A stretch of 64,000 bases of DNA from Candidatus Zhuqueibacterota bacterium (GCA_022616415.1 JAKEEU010000109.1:1-64000), one strand, 5' to 3'. Counted from the stretch's first letter, positions 9,801 through 18,082 are shown. Translations and numbers: made by a program. Notes: generated by a model from the sequence alone, not told the origin.

Positions 9801-9974
9801 GTACTAAAGTTGGCACTGAGGATTGATGAAGCAGTAAAACAGGTGCGGCCAGACAGTTGGCGTGGCGTCGAGCCGCGTGAGCGGGTGATTAAGCAAGCAT
9901 TGTTCGACGTCTTACGGGATGAGAACGATGTGGAGCGTATCTTTCTCATCATCAAAGCGCAGAAGGAATACTGA
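6846..9974 (+). CDS. hsdR: Type I restriction-modification system, endonuclease/translocase subunit HsdR
   Basis: Motor and nuclease subunit of the type I complex. It translocates DNA with ATP and cuts unmodified DNA away from the recognition site. The N-terminal nuclease shows the PD-ExK pattern in RRPDLVLYV and VLELKRSS (D135, E149, K151). The helicase core has Walker A HSQGTGKS near residue 276, the DEAD-like box VDECHRTQGG and GFTGTPLL. Motif VI lies near residue 655 (QAICRTNRL). The C-terminal helical HsdM-binding domain is present. Its 1042 residues are full length with no disruption. The ATG overlaps the preceding stop by four bases, and the TGA shares one base with the next ATG. Confidence 0.97.
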   Translation: MIPIGKTERATQNRVIALFRDELGYRYLGDWRDRDGNSNIEEGLLTAHLQKSGYTPAQISTALYKLRAEADNHSRGLYANNQAVYNLLRYGVPVKIEAGKVTETVHLINWQEPEKNDFALAEEVTLHGNYERRPDLVLYVNGIAVSVLELKRSSVSIGDGIRQNISNQRPEFNEWFFSTVQFIFAGSDSEGLQYGTIGTEEKYFLKWKEDEQDNTRFKLDKYLLKMCRKDRLIELMHDFVLFDGGVKKLPRVHQYFAIKAAQEHAKRRQGGVIWHSQGTGKSIVMVFLAKWILENNPNARVAIITDRDELDKQIERVFTEAGEAMYRTSSGRDLMRQLAQAKPRLLCSLVHKFGRRDVKNFEAFIKELESQPSQTVGEVFVFVDECHRTQGGKLHRVMKAMMPNAIFIGFTGTPLLKEDAKTSLEVFGGYIHTYKFSEAVEDEVVLDLVYEARDIDQRLGSEDKIDAWFEAKTKGLNDWQKDELKKQWGTMQKLLSSRSRMERVVSDIIFDFSVKPRLSSERGNAMLVASSIYEACKYFTLFQKTVFKDRCAVITSYNPQMRDITTEDTGANTETDKKFIYDTYTELLKDVEAKSGMTKTESYEEVAKARFTEEPANMRLLIVVDKLLTGFDAPSCTYLYIDKRMQDHGLFQAICRTNRLDGEDKDFGYIVDYKDLFKKVENAIAVYTSELDHSAGGADPEVLVQDRLKKGKERLEQALEIPALLCEPVQPPKGELEHIHYFCGNTEIPTDLQEREPQRAALYKATASLVRAYANLADELEAAGYGSADIARIKQELDHYLKLREIIRHASGESLDLKAYEADMRHLIDTYIQADEPRKILPFDGMPLLELIVKTGIANAIATQLGGLKGNKNAIAETIENNVRSKIIKEHLNDPAFYEKMSALLDEIIAARKAKAIEYEEYLKRIAELARKVEAGQADDTPAELKESPGLRALYNNLKKPVSVTEQTGNLVKDEQEEYMVSGDPVLKLALRIDEAVKQVRPDSWRGVEPRERVIKQALFDVLRDENDVERIFLIIKAQKEY

Positions 9975-10690
9975 TGGTCACGCAGATTGAGATCGGCGAG
10001 ATCACGGCTGACGTGATGCTCAAGGATATCAAGAACATTCATTTGAGCGTTTATCCTCCGACCGGCAGGGTGCGGATTTCGGCCCCATCGCGGATGAATC
10101 TCGAAACGATCCGCGTTTTTGCCATTTCCAAGCTCGGCTGGATTAAGCAGCAACAGAAGAAGTTGCGTGAGCAGGAACGCGAAACCCCGCGTGAGTATCT
10201 GGACCGTGAAAGCCATTACGTCTGGGGCAAGCGTTATTTGCTTTTGATATCTGAGAAAGATCAAGCGCCTTCCGTTGAGTTGAAGCACAGCCAGATGCTT
10301 CTGCGCGTGCGTCCGGGAACAGAAGAAAAAAAGAAGCAGGCCATCGTTGAAGAATGGTATCGCGAGCAGCTCAAGCAAGCCGTGCCGCCATTGCTCGTCA
10401 CGTGGGAGCCGTTGATGGGCGTAAATGTGGAGCGCTTTTTTGTGCAGCGGATGAAAACGAAATGGGGAAGCTGCAATCACAACGCACGCAGCATTCGGCT
10501 AAACACAGAGCTGGCCAAGAAGCCCTGCGAGTGTCTCGAATACATTGTGGTTCACGAAATGGTTCACCTGCTGGAGCCGACGCACAATGATCGTTTCGTC
10601 GCGCTGATGGATCAGTTCATCCCGAAATGGCGGTTCTATCGGGACCGACTAAATCAGTTACCTGTTAGCCACGAGACTTGGGCTTATTGA
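9974..10690 (+). CDS. YgjP-like (DUF45) zinc metallopeptidase
   Basis: A 238-residue member of the YgjP/DUF45 minigluzincin-like family. The diagnostic block is RMKTKWGSCNHNARSIRLN, then the zinc motif HEMVHLLEPTHND, with the two HExxH histidines and a further ligand in the THND segment. An N-terminal beta-rich part precedes it. These genes are frequent last members of type I R-M operons; their substrate is not established. The start overlaps the hsdR stop (TGATG), so it is translationally coupled. No signal peptide, so cytoplasmic. Confidence 0.92.
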   Translation: MVTQIEIGEITADVMLKDIKNIHLSVYPPTGRVRISAPSRMNLETIRVFAISKLGWIKQQQKKLREQERETPREYLDRESHYVWGKRYLLLISEKDQAPSVELKHSQMLLRVRPGTEEKKKQAIVEEWYREQLKQAVPPLLVTWEPLMGVNVERFFVQRMKTKWGSCNHNARSIRLNTELAKKPCECLEYIVVHEMVHLLEPTHNDRFVALMDQFIPKWRFYRDRLNQLPVSHETWAY

Positions 10691-10730
10691 CATAATGAAC
10701 TCTATAAAAGAGACCGCTTAGGTCTACATT

Positions 10731-10780
10731 TTCCGCCGGACTGCGGGGCAGAGGCATAATTTTCATGAAGTGGTCATTTA
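10731..10780 (+). repeat. Dispersed intergenic repeat, copy 2
   Basis: Closely matches 1261-1309 in the same orientation: both contain GACTGCGGG, a short purine tract, then ATTTTCATGA and GTGG. Together the two copies bracket the type I R-M operon (about 9.4 kb apart). The core resembles the inner part of some environmental integron attC sites, but clear RYYYAAC and GTTRRRY boxes are not present here. It sits in the 126-base gap before the AT-rich ATPase gene. Confidence 0.5.
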
Positions 10781-10816
10781 AAAGCCTTCCACTACGACTA
10801 AATAAGGAATCGAAGT

Positions 10817-12265
10817 ATGGCACACCTACGACGCAGCCCCTTCAAAGTCAATATTCCTGAAAAAGATCCAAATGCTTTTGGCTTGCGGGCGAAAGAAATT
10901 TCGATGTGTGTAGAAGCATTGTTCAATAGCAGGAATGTTCTGATTTCCGGGCCGAGAGGCATTGGGAAGTCTTCGTTAGCAAATCAACTTCAGACTATCC
11001 TTCAAGGAGATAATACTTTATTAAAGAGATGTGGCATTGAAACAACGTTCCCAAAAACTCTATGTTTGTTTCACGCATGCGACAAAGAAAACACTTTAGA
11101 TCAATTAGCTTTGGATATCTTGTATAGTATTGAACAAAAGTGCCTATTGCTGCAAGATACCGAATCGAGAAATATTAAGCCATCATTTGAAATAAATTTG
11201 GGGGTGTTTAAGGCAAAGCTGGAATCAGAAACAGAGAACAAAAAACGGTCGCCAGCGACTATTGCCAGTCAATTTGTTGCCGGCCTTTGTTTCGCCTTGA
11301 AAACTCTCCAAAAACATCGTCTCTTTCGCGGGCTTAATATTCTCATAGATGAAGTGGATCAACTGGCGAGTGATATCAACTTTGGGCATTTCATTGAGAT
11401 TGTTCATGAGACGATAAACAATCAGGGGCTTCAGGGCATCACTTTTATCTTTGCCGGGCAGAAAGGAGTCTATGCAAGATTTATTTCTGAAGATCAATCG
11501 TTTGAGAGGCTTATCAAACATGTGCCAATATCCACCCTGGACTCAGAGGCGTCAGATTATATCTTGGAATATGCAGCGACAAAAGCTTCTCCAGCTTTTA
11601 AGATTGATGAAAAAGGCAAAGCACTGATACTATCCATCTCTTCAGGCTATCCTTATGTTTTGCATCTCCTCGGAGACGCAGCGTATATGGTGATGGAAGA
11701 TTTAAAAAAGATGACTTTGCAAGATGTTTTAGAAGGCATGGAAACTGTTCTGAAATCTGACAAGAGAGAAAAATATTCTGAACAGCTCAGAGAGCTAACA
11801 AAGACCGAAAGGCAAGTCTTAATCGCACTTTCTGAATTTTCAACTGATAGCATTCCGGCGAGAATTCCGGTTGATTGGCTGATTAAAAGAATTCTCGATC
11901 ATTTTTCTGAAAAAAAGGAATTGGAGAATATATTGGATTCGCTTGTTCAAAAGGGGCATATTACCCTAAGAAATGATCGAACGATCTGTGCTTTTTCCGA
12001 AGAATTATTCAGGATTTTTATCGCAATGGTCAGAATCGAGCAACATGAATTTCAACTACGCATAGCAAGTAAGCAAGAAAAAACACGACTTCAACAAGAG
12101 TATGATGAGCGACTGTTAAGTATGATAAATTCAGGGCAAATGGATTTTTGGGACGATCTTGATGACTCCGAGAAAAGAAAGGTGCTAAAAAAATTACGAG
12201 TTGATATCGAAGAGGCTGAATACCTTACCGACTGGGATGAAGATTACATTTACAGCATCATCTGA
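10817..12265 (+). CDS. AAA ATPase of the ORC/Cdc6-like type, unknown role
   Basis: A 482-residue P-loop ATPase, noticeably more AT-rich than its neighbours. It has an N-terminal targeting segment, then Walker A GPRGIGKSSLANQL near residue 46, Walker B LNILIDEVDQLAS near residue 174 and a sensor-1-like FIFAGQKGVY. A lid and a winged-helix-like region (LTKTERQVLIALSEF) follow, with a charged helical C-terminus. This layout matches the AAA_16/ORC-like ATPases often found beside accessory or defence genes. It has its own AGGA ribosome-binding site and an AT-rich upstream region, so it need not belong to the R-M operon. It probably pairs with the next gene (41-base gap, same strand). No effector domain is recognised in it. 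Confidence 0.8.
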   Translation: MAHLRRSPFKVNIPEKDPNAFGLRAKEISMCVEALFNSRNVLISGPRGIGKSSLANQLQTILQGDNTLLKRCGIETTFPKTLCLFHACDKENTLDQLALDILYSIEQKCLLLQDTESRNIKPSFEINLGVFKAKLESETENKKRSPATIASQFVAGLCFALKTLQKHRLFRGLNILIDEVDQLASDINFGHFIEIVHETINNQGLQGITFIFAGQKGVYARFISEDQSFERLIKHVPISTLDSEASDYILEYAATKASPAFKIDEKGKALILSISSGYPYVLHLLGDAAYMVMEDLKKMTLQDVLEGMETVLKSDKREKYSEQLRELTKTERQVLIALSEFSTDSIPARIPVDWLIKRILDHFSEKKELENILDSLVQKGHITLRNDRTICAFSEELFRIFIAMVRIEQHEFQLRIASKQEKTRLQQEYDERLLSMINSGQMDFWDDLDDSEKRKVLKKLRVDIEEAEYLTDWDEDYIYSII

Positions 12266-12306
12266 TAATTTCACTCTTAAGCCAACACCAAGGAAGGAAC
12301 CACATC

Positions 12307-14232
12307 ATGCCAGACCAGGAAGATCTCAGACTTCCGCTTGAGGTGCCGTGGAAATTGGCCTCGACGACACAGGCCCTGCAAGCGGGTGGACCCAATGACG
12401 TCAGCATCTCGGTTTTCTTTTTCGAGCCGAGCGATGAAAATCTCACCAGCAATTTTCTCGATGAGAAGCTGGTCTTTCTCAAGTTCGCCGTTTCGGTGTC
12501 GCCAAGCCGTTTGGCGGTGGGGAACCCAAGTCTCGCCCTCGGTTTTCTTGGGGAAGATTTGCCGGTCCTGCATCTTCTGCTCGATTTGAAGGTGCTGCCG
12601 GAATCCGGCGAAACCGGCGGCATTCGCCCGTACTTTCACGCGGCGGCGCCGCTCAATCGACGCGTTCTGCAAACAGGCGTCATCGGCGACGATTTTTTTG
12701 AGGGTGAAGCCGCCGGCCAATTCTTCGGCAAAAGCGGCAGCCATCTCTACGAAAGCCTGGACTCGCATTCCAGAACAACCTCCTTCGGCGGCAGCGCCGG
12801 ATTCAGCATCGGCGGTTTCGGCATCGGCGCTTCTGCACGCACGTCGAGCACGGATGTTTCGAGCCAGCGCTCGGTCGATCAAGTCGTTGACACCACGACG
12901 CGCGAGGCCTCCCAGGAACGCCGGGAACTGATCAGCCATACGACCAAAGTGGAGAACATGCTCACGTTGCTGAGCGCGAAGTTTCTGGGGACGCCGTACC
13001 TGCGCTTTTCGATGTTTCCGCGGCCATTGCAACTGTTGTCCATCGATCCCAGCGATCCGAATCTGTGGTTCAATCAGCTTCTGCACCGGCGCTCGACCGG
13101 GATCGAAGGCATTCAGGAATTTACCGCGGTCATCGTCGTGCCGAAAGATCAGGAATTTTGCGTTGAGGCCAGGCTCAGCCGGATTTGCCTGCTGGATAAT
13201 CCGCCGCCGGAGCCGAACTTCAACGAGCCGTTGGTGCCCGACCTTTTGCAGCTCGCGCGCATCGTGCGTGTGCTCTATGACAGATTTCCAAAAGGCACGC
13301 CGCTGGATGAGCTGGACATCGACATCGTCGAGCAGCTCGATCCGGCGGAAGATTTCAAAAGGCCGGTCGTGAGACTGTGGGCTATCCGGCTGATGAGTCA
13401 AATTGTGGAAGCCGTGGTGGTCTCGCCTAGCGCCATCTCCGGCCAGGCTTCGGCGGCCAGTGTAAACTACAAGCACTTGCTCGAGCTGTGGCTGGAAACC
13501 CTGCGCGCCGAGTACGAAGAGGAGCTGGCAAGATCACCACTGGAGCGCGGCACCATTCTCAACGACAGCCGTTTGCTGACGACTTGTTTTGCGCCCAACG
13601 ACGATGGCGCGTTCGAAGTCTCCAGCTCGAGCACCACCGGCTTCGGCAGCTCTCCGGTTCCCATTGATTTTCCGGTTGGCGACACCAGAATCAATGTGAC
13701 GCCTTCGTTTTCTTCGGTGCGATCAAAGGCGCTGCAAACGATCACCAAATGGAACACGCTCGAGCAAAGGCTGAGCACCTTTTTGTATAATCTGCAGGAA
13801 TTGCCGGCAGGCGATCCCCGGCTTGATCATCCCAAGCTCGTGGACGTTTTGATCAATCGCTGGGGACGCCTCGCTCCCAATGACGAGCGGAATATTTCAT
13901 TCAAAGCTGCCGCCAAAATCTTGCGCTTGAAACCGGAACACGTTCGCCTGCTCGAGAAGGCCGGCGCGAAGACCTTACGTGAAATGGCGCAAATACTCAA
14001 CGCGGCGCCGGAGATCGAAAAGCAGAACGTGGAAGTGAACGCTTTCCTCGCCCATTTGAAAGGCGATGAAGGCATTTTTGCGCGCCGGCGCATCGTGCTC
14101 ACGCCGCCGGAGCCGGTTGAGTTTGCGCTCTCTTCGCAGCAAGCTGTGGAAATCCGGCAAGCGATTGGCCAGGGACTTCAGACAGGTGTTGAGGCCCCGG
14201 CGCGCAGAGAAAAACGCAGGCGGGTCAAATGA
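12307..14232 (+). CDS. Hypothetical protein, 641 residues, no recognised domain
   Basis: I do not recognise the family. The N-terminal 150 residues look beta-rich. Residues about 155-200 are glycine/serine-rich (FGGSAGFSIGGFGIGASA) and low-complexity, flanked by a charged S/T segment. A mixed alpha/beta region follows (about 215-340), then a helical C-terminus with a helix-hairpin-helix-like stretch (AAKILRLKPEHVRLLEKAGA) and a basic end RREKRRRVK. No signal peptide or membrane segment. A strong AGGAAGGA precedes the ATG. GC content is much higher than in the ATPase gene just upstream, so the pair may have different origins despite close spacing. Confidence 0.75.
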   Translation: MPDQEDLRLPLEVPWKLASTTQALQAGGPNDVSISVFFFEPSDENLTSNFLDEKLVFLKFAVSVSPSRLAVGNPSLALGFLGEDLPVLHLLLDLKVLPESGETGGIRPYFHAAAPLNRRVLQTGVIGDDFFEGEAAGQFFGKSGSHLYESLDSHSRTTSFGGSAGFSIGGFGIGASARTSSTDVSSQRSVDQVVDTTTREASQERRELISHTTKVENMLTLLSAKFLGTPYLRFSMFPRPLQLLSIDPSDPNLWFNQLLHRRSTGIEGIQEFTAVIVVPKDQEFCVEARLSRICLLDNPPPEPNFNEPLVPDLLQLARIVRVLYDRFPKGTPLDELDIDIVEQLDPAEDFKRPVVRLWAIRLMSQIVEAVVVSPSAISGQASAASVNYKHLLELWLETLRAEYEEELARSPLERGTILNDSRLLTTCFAPNDDGAFEVSSSSTTGFGSSPVPIDFPVGDTRINVTPSFSSVRSKALQTITKWNTLEQRLSTFLYNLQELPAGDPRLDHPKLVDVLINRWGRLAPNDERNISFKAAAKILRLKPEHVRLLEKAGAKTLREMAQILNAAPEIEKQNVEVNAFLAHLKGDEGIFARRRIVLTPPEPVEFALSSQQAVEIRQAIGQGLQTGVEAPARREKRRRVK

Positions 14233-14293
14233 TCCCGATTTCACTGCCGTTTGTTTCGGCCTGCTTGGCCGAAGCATCCCACAAAGACATTCA

Positions 14294-14449
14294 AAAGACA
14301 GAAAAATGGAGGACAGAAAAATGTTTACCCCGCTTTGCCGCAGACGCCGCGCCACGCGGTGCGGGGCGCTTTGCTCCAGGTGAGCATTACTTTGATGATC
14401 TACGGGCGCAGCCCAATTCTATTTTTCTGTCTCTCATTTTTCTGTCTTT
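14294..14449. repeat. 156-bp inverted-repeat element (MITE- or REP-like)
   Basis: Two 29-bp arms, 14294-14322 and 14421-14449, are reverse complements with 26 of 29 positions matching. Each arm holds two copies of the 12-mer GACAGAAAAATG. The 98-bp centre is GC-rich and contains its own dyad around CGCCACGCGGTGCGG. There is no coding capacity. The element lies in the 329-base gap before the PhoD gene, which holds nothing else that I recognise. It could be a miniature transposable element or a palindromic REP/BIME-type unit; no target-site duplication is obvious. Confidence 0.7.
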
Positions 14450-14561
14450 GCTTTTATTGCACGGATTTCACTTTAAAGCGACTAATGAATTTCAGCGACT
14501 ATCCCGCTTTTCCTTATTAGACGTTCAACAAAGGAAGCGGGATGGGATCTGACTTTTATTT

Positions 14562-16232
14562 GTGCAAAATCAAGGAATGAACTCACGAGATTCAGTTAAT
14601 CGCTTGAAGCTCGGGCCAATCGTCGGACATACCGATCACGAATCGACGCGGATTTGGATTCAGGTTTTCGATCATCCCGGGCTTTATCGCCTGCGTGTTC
14701 ACGGCGTCGGTTTGTTCGACTTTGAAAGCACTGAGCTCAACCAGATCGAGTTCGGCACCGCGATCGCGAAGGTAACGGGCTTGAAGCCCGATCGCATCTA
14801 TCGCTACCAAATTTTCCGGCGCGGCCGCTTCGTGCCGCAAACACGCGGCCGGTTCCGTACCATGCCCGATCCCAATTCCATGACCAATATTCAATTCGCG
14901 GCCATTTCCTGCAGCTCGGCAGAGAAGGATGGGCTCTGGCCGCAATTCGAGGACTTTATCAAGGAATCGCAGCCGCACTTTGTGCTGATGATGGGAGATC
15001 AGGTTTATATCGACGAAGACGAGCCGGATGTTTTTGAAGAGCATTTTAAGTCGCGTTCCCCGGTTCGGCGCCGGGCGCTGGCGGAGAAGTATCGCTCCAA
15101 TTGGTCGCGGGAGCCGGTACGCCGCGTCATGGCGAATGTGCCGACGTACATGATGTGGGATGATCATGACATCCGCGATGGCTGGGGCTCGATGGCCCAG
15201 GATAGTCCGACACTGGCGGAGCGTTTCCCACGCGGCAGAAAGATTTTTGAGCAGTTCAATGCTTACTTTGAAGACTGCCGCGACGTGTACTGGCATTTCC
15301 AGGGTTGCCACAATCCGCTGCCGCAAGATGCCATCAACGTCGCTTTGCCCAATTATTTTGCCGGACCGCCGGTACATGGTATTCGCCAGGCCATGCCGTA
15401 TGCATTCCGTTGCGGCCGGACGGTGATACTGGTGCTGGACAGTCGCGGCGAACGGGATGTCTTCAGAAAAGAGTATCCCGTCCTCGGCGCGGAGCAGTGG
15501 CAGTTTATCGACGCCGTGCTCGACAACCTCGCCGACGAGGTCGAGGTGCTGGTGGTGGTGACGTCAACGCCGATCGCTTCGATGGATCCGGATGGCCAGA
15601 CACAGAAGTTGCTTGGCCGCCGTACCGACGATATCGAGCTTTTCAAAGCCGGCGATCTCGAAGGCCTACTGAATCTGCGGGGCAGCAAAGGCCTCCAAAA
15701 AGTAGTTGATCTCGGCAAAGCCGCGGTCGGCAGCCATCTGTCGAGGCTCACGGGCAGACAGTTTAACCTTGGCTCCTTCCAGCTCAACTCAATCGATGAA
15801 GCGCGCGACCAATGGTCGAACCACCTCTGCCGTCCGGAACAAATTCAGCTCATTCGCAAGGTGGGGAGAGCCCGCCTGGCTAATCGCATCTCCGGGCAGC
15901 CCCGGAGTATTCTGTTTCTCGCCGGCGATATTCATGTCGGCGGCATTTTTGATATCTCCTCCAGCAACCCGGATTTCAAAGCGCCGTGCGTGATTTCATC
16001 CGGGATCAGCCAAAATGCCGGCGGCAGCAAAAGCCCGATACTCGGAGTTTTTCTCGACGAGGATTTTGAGGTCGCTCCCGGAATTCGCTCGACGATGCGC
16101 GATTTCGTGAATGATTTCAATTTCGGCGTCATCCATATCATTACCACCGGTTCCGGCGCCAGGATTGAAGGCGCGGTCGCGCACGAAGGCACTTCTTTCG
16201 GATACGGTGTCGATCTTGCAGATTTGCTGTAA
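14562..16232 (+). CDS. PhoD-like alkaline phosphatase/metallophosphatase
   Basis: A 556-residue PhoD-family phosphodiesterase/phosphatase. The N-terminal fibronectin-like PhoD_N domain (about 15-110) includes LGPIVGHTDHESTRIWIQV. The metal site contains FAAISCSS, then LMMGDQVYIDED and MMWDDHDIRDGWGS, and further ligands near LFLAGDIHVGGIF. Most PhoD enzymes are Tat-exported, but no signal peptide is visible here, so a cytoplasmic role or a mis-set start is possible. The annotated GTG competes with an ATG five codons later (14577); neither has an ideal ribosome-binding site. It is monocistronic. Confidence 0.88.
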   Translation: MQNQGMNSRDSVNRLKLGPIVGHTDHESTRIWIQVFDHPGLYRLRVHGVGLFDFESTELNQIEFGTAIAKVTGLKPDRIYRYQIFRRGRFVPQTRGRFRTMPDPNSMTNIQFAAISCSSAEKDGLWPQFEDFIKESQPHFVLMMGDQVYIDEDEPDVFEEHFKSRSPVRRRALAEKYRSNWSREPVRRVMANVPTYMMWDDHDIRDGWGSMAQDSPTLAERFPRGRKIFEQFNAYFEDCRDVYWHFQGCHNPLPQDAINVALPNYFAGPPVHGIRQAMPYAFRCGRTVILVLDSRGERDVFRKEYPVLGAEQWQFIDAVLDNLADEVEVLVVVTSTPIASMDPDGQTQKLLGRRTDDIELFKAGDLEGLLNLRGSKGLQKVVDLGKAAVGSHLSRLTGRQFNLGSFQLNSIDEARDQWSNHLCRPEQIQLIRKVGRARLANRISGQPRSILFLAGDIHVGGIFDISSSNPDFKAPCVISSGISQNAGGSKSPILGVFLDEDFEVAPGIRSTMRDFVNDFNFGVIHIITTGSGARIEGAVAHEGTSFGYGVDLADLL

Positions 16233-16382
16233 AACAGTATAGAAGCAAGGAAGGGTTTCAATATCAGGGTCCACCATATTCCCCAACTCAGGGCCAAGAG
16301 TATTCCCCACCCTTTTTCACGCTGCGCCCGTGGTGGTGTCGCAGGCAGTTCAAAACCGGCCACGAAAGCGCAGTTGAAAACC

Positions 16383-16927
16383 GGGACATCCATCAAAACA
16401 AGGGTTGAAACGTTAAGCTTATTTGGCGCTGGTAACAGCGCCAAATTGGCGCGTGAATTGTTCGGGTGGGACATCCATCAAAACAAGGATTGAAACAATG
16501 CGGAACCTAGGTTCCGTTTGTTTTTTGGGATTGTTCGGGCGGGACATCCATCAAAACAAAGATTGAAACACAGCATAGCTTCACGGGTAAAATCGAAATT
16601 TTTGGGGCCGGAGTGAAATGGACCCACCGCCGCCAAAATACGGACCTACTTAGGGGTTTTGTTTAAGGTGGTATCGTTTTTGTCCGGCGCCGAAAAAAAA
16701 ATCAAGCCATCGTGAGATTGAAACCCGACATCCTGTCACCTATATCCTATATATCCGAACGGTTTGAATCGAAACATCTTAGGATTGAAACCTGGCAAGA
16801 ATGAGGCATAACGGGCAACAAGGGGGCGGCACGAGTTAAACAATTTTGTTACAGAAACGACAAAAATGGCGCGTATGGCGCAGTTCTGTGCGCCATCATT
16901 TGAATCGAGCCATCGTGGGATTGAAAC
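16383..16927 (+). CRISPR. Degenerate CRISPR-like repeat array without cas genes
   Basis: Repeats ending in ATTGAAAC, the typical 8-nt crRNA handle of type I/III repeats, recur through this gene-free stretch. Family A has three 29-nt copies (16383-16411, 16468-16496, 16541-16569) starting GGGACATCCATCAAAACA; the last two extend upstream to 40 nt (ATTGTTCGGG). Family B has 23-26-nt copies ending at 16724, 16791 and 16927 (best forms start GAATCGAGCCATCGTG), and a decayed copy ends ACAGAAAC at 16858. The family B ends are spaced 67, 67 and 69 bases, a normal CRISPR period. The family A intervals contain perfect hairpins (GGCGCTG/CAGCGCC; CGGAACCTAGGTTCCG). No cas gene is present in the window, so this looks like an orphan array in decay. 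Confidence 0.55.
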
Positions 16928-16944
16928 GCCAGCTAAATTATCAT

Positions 16945-17955
16945 TCAAGGCTGTAACGGCTCGCGTTTCCCTCCCAACTCCACCCAAGTACCTACACCTT
17001 TTTCCAGCATCTTCGTGTAAATATGATGCGCCGAGGCCAAATCTTCAATAGCGAGGCCGAGGGATTTGAATAGCGTGATCTCCTCCGCCGAAGTTCTGCC
17101 TTGCGCCTGGCCGAGCAAAATTTCTCCGAGCTCGCCGCAAATGTGGTCGTCATCGAGTGCGCCTTCGTTTTTAGCGATGATGAAATCTCCCGCCTCGTTG
17201 AGAGCTGATTCACGACGGTCAACAAACAGGCGTGACTTGAGCATGGCCGCGGTGTCGAGCTCACGCGCCGCCGGCACACATGCTCCTACGGCGTTAATGT
17301 GCGCGCCGGATTTGAGCCAATCTCCCAAAACCACCGGCTCGTTTGCAGCGGTCGTCGTGCAGATAATATCCGCTTCCGCTACCGCTTCTTGTGCTGTTTC
17401 CATCGACTCGACCATGATACCGTGCCGGCGCGACTCGCGCTCGGTAAATTGGCGCGTATGATCGGCATTCCGGCTCCATACGCGCACACGCCTGATCTTT
17501 CTCGCCAGCAGCATGGCTTCGAGATGTGTTCGCGCTTGCGTGCCGGTTCCGAGAATCGCCAGGTCGTGCGCATCTTCACGCGCGAGCCATTGCGTCGCCA
17601 CCCCGCTCACCGCCGCCGTGCGAATCGCGGTGATCGCTGTTGCATCCATGATGGCCAGCAAACAGCCGTGTTTTGCCTCGAACAACAGCACCGCGCCCTG
17701 GTGCGAATCATACGGCGTGCCGTGATTGCCGGGAAAAATTGAGAGTACTTTTAACCCCATCGCATTGAGGTCTTTCATATACGCCGGCATCATGCCCAAC
17801 GCACCGATTTTTTCCGGCAGCCACATAATCGGGCGGAGCGGCAAAATCGTCTTGCCGGCGGCCAGCATTTTGAATGTCTCGGCCATGACGTCCATGCACT
17901 CGCGCATCGGCAGCCATTCGGCAACTTCAGCTTGATTGACGATTAAGGCTTTCAT
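16945..17955 (-). CDS. Ornithine cyclodeaminase/mu-crystallin family protein
   Basis: A 336-residue NAD(P)-dependent enzyme of the ornithine cyclodeaminase/alanine dehydrogenase/ketimine reductase family. The N-terminal substrate domain has the characteristic LRPIMWLPEK and YDSHQGAVLLFE. The Rossmann part shows RTAAVSGVATQWLA and the dinucleotide motif LGTGTQARTHLEAM near residue 135. The C-terminal block INAVGACVPAARELD is also typical. Whether it releases ammonia from ornithine or acts on another imino or amino acid cannot be told from sequence. GAGG lies about 6 bases before the ATG. It is transcribed alone, toward the CRISPR-like region. Confidence 0.92.
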   Translation of the reverse strand: MKALIVNQAEVAEWLPMRECMDVMAETFKMLAAGKTILPLRPIMWLPEKIGALGMMPAYMKDLNAMGLKVLSIFPGNHGTPYDSHQGAVLLFEAKHGCLLAIMDATAITAIRTAAVSGVATQWLAREDAHDLAILGTGTQARTHLEAMLLARKIRRVRVWSRNADHTRQFTERESRRHGIMVESMETAQEAVAEADIICTTTAANEPVVLGDWLKSGAHINAVGACVPAARELDTAAMLKSRLFVDRRESALNEAGDFIIAKNEGALDDDHICGELGEILLGQAQGRTSAEEITLFKSLGLAIEDLASAHHIYTKMLEKGVGTWVELGGKREPLQP

Positions 17956-18082
17956 CGGTTACCTCACATAGAAACGGAAAGCTTATCATGATGAGAAAAA
18001 GCAATTTCCAACGGATAAATTAAGACCAACTGATAAGAAAATTGCAGTATCCGTTGGTCGCTTTTCATCCGTTGGCCCATTG

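Noticed and set aside
12277..13476. Minus-strand open frame (399 codons) opposite the 641-residue gene
   Set aside because: The + strand frame has a strong AGGAAGGA site and continues full length; the minus frame is arginine-rich and motif-free. Since neither product is recognised, I keep the + strand by start signal and length.
16233..16944. A functional CRISPR-Cas locus
   Set aside because: Repeats are degenerate, spacing is irregular in part and no cas gene is present within the window.
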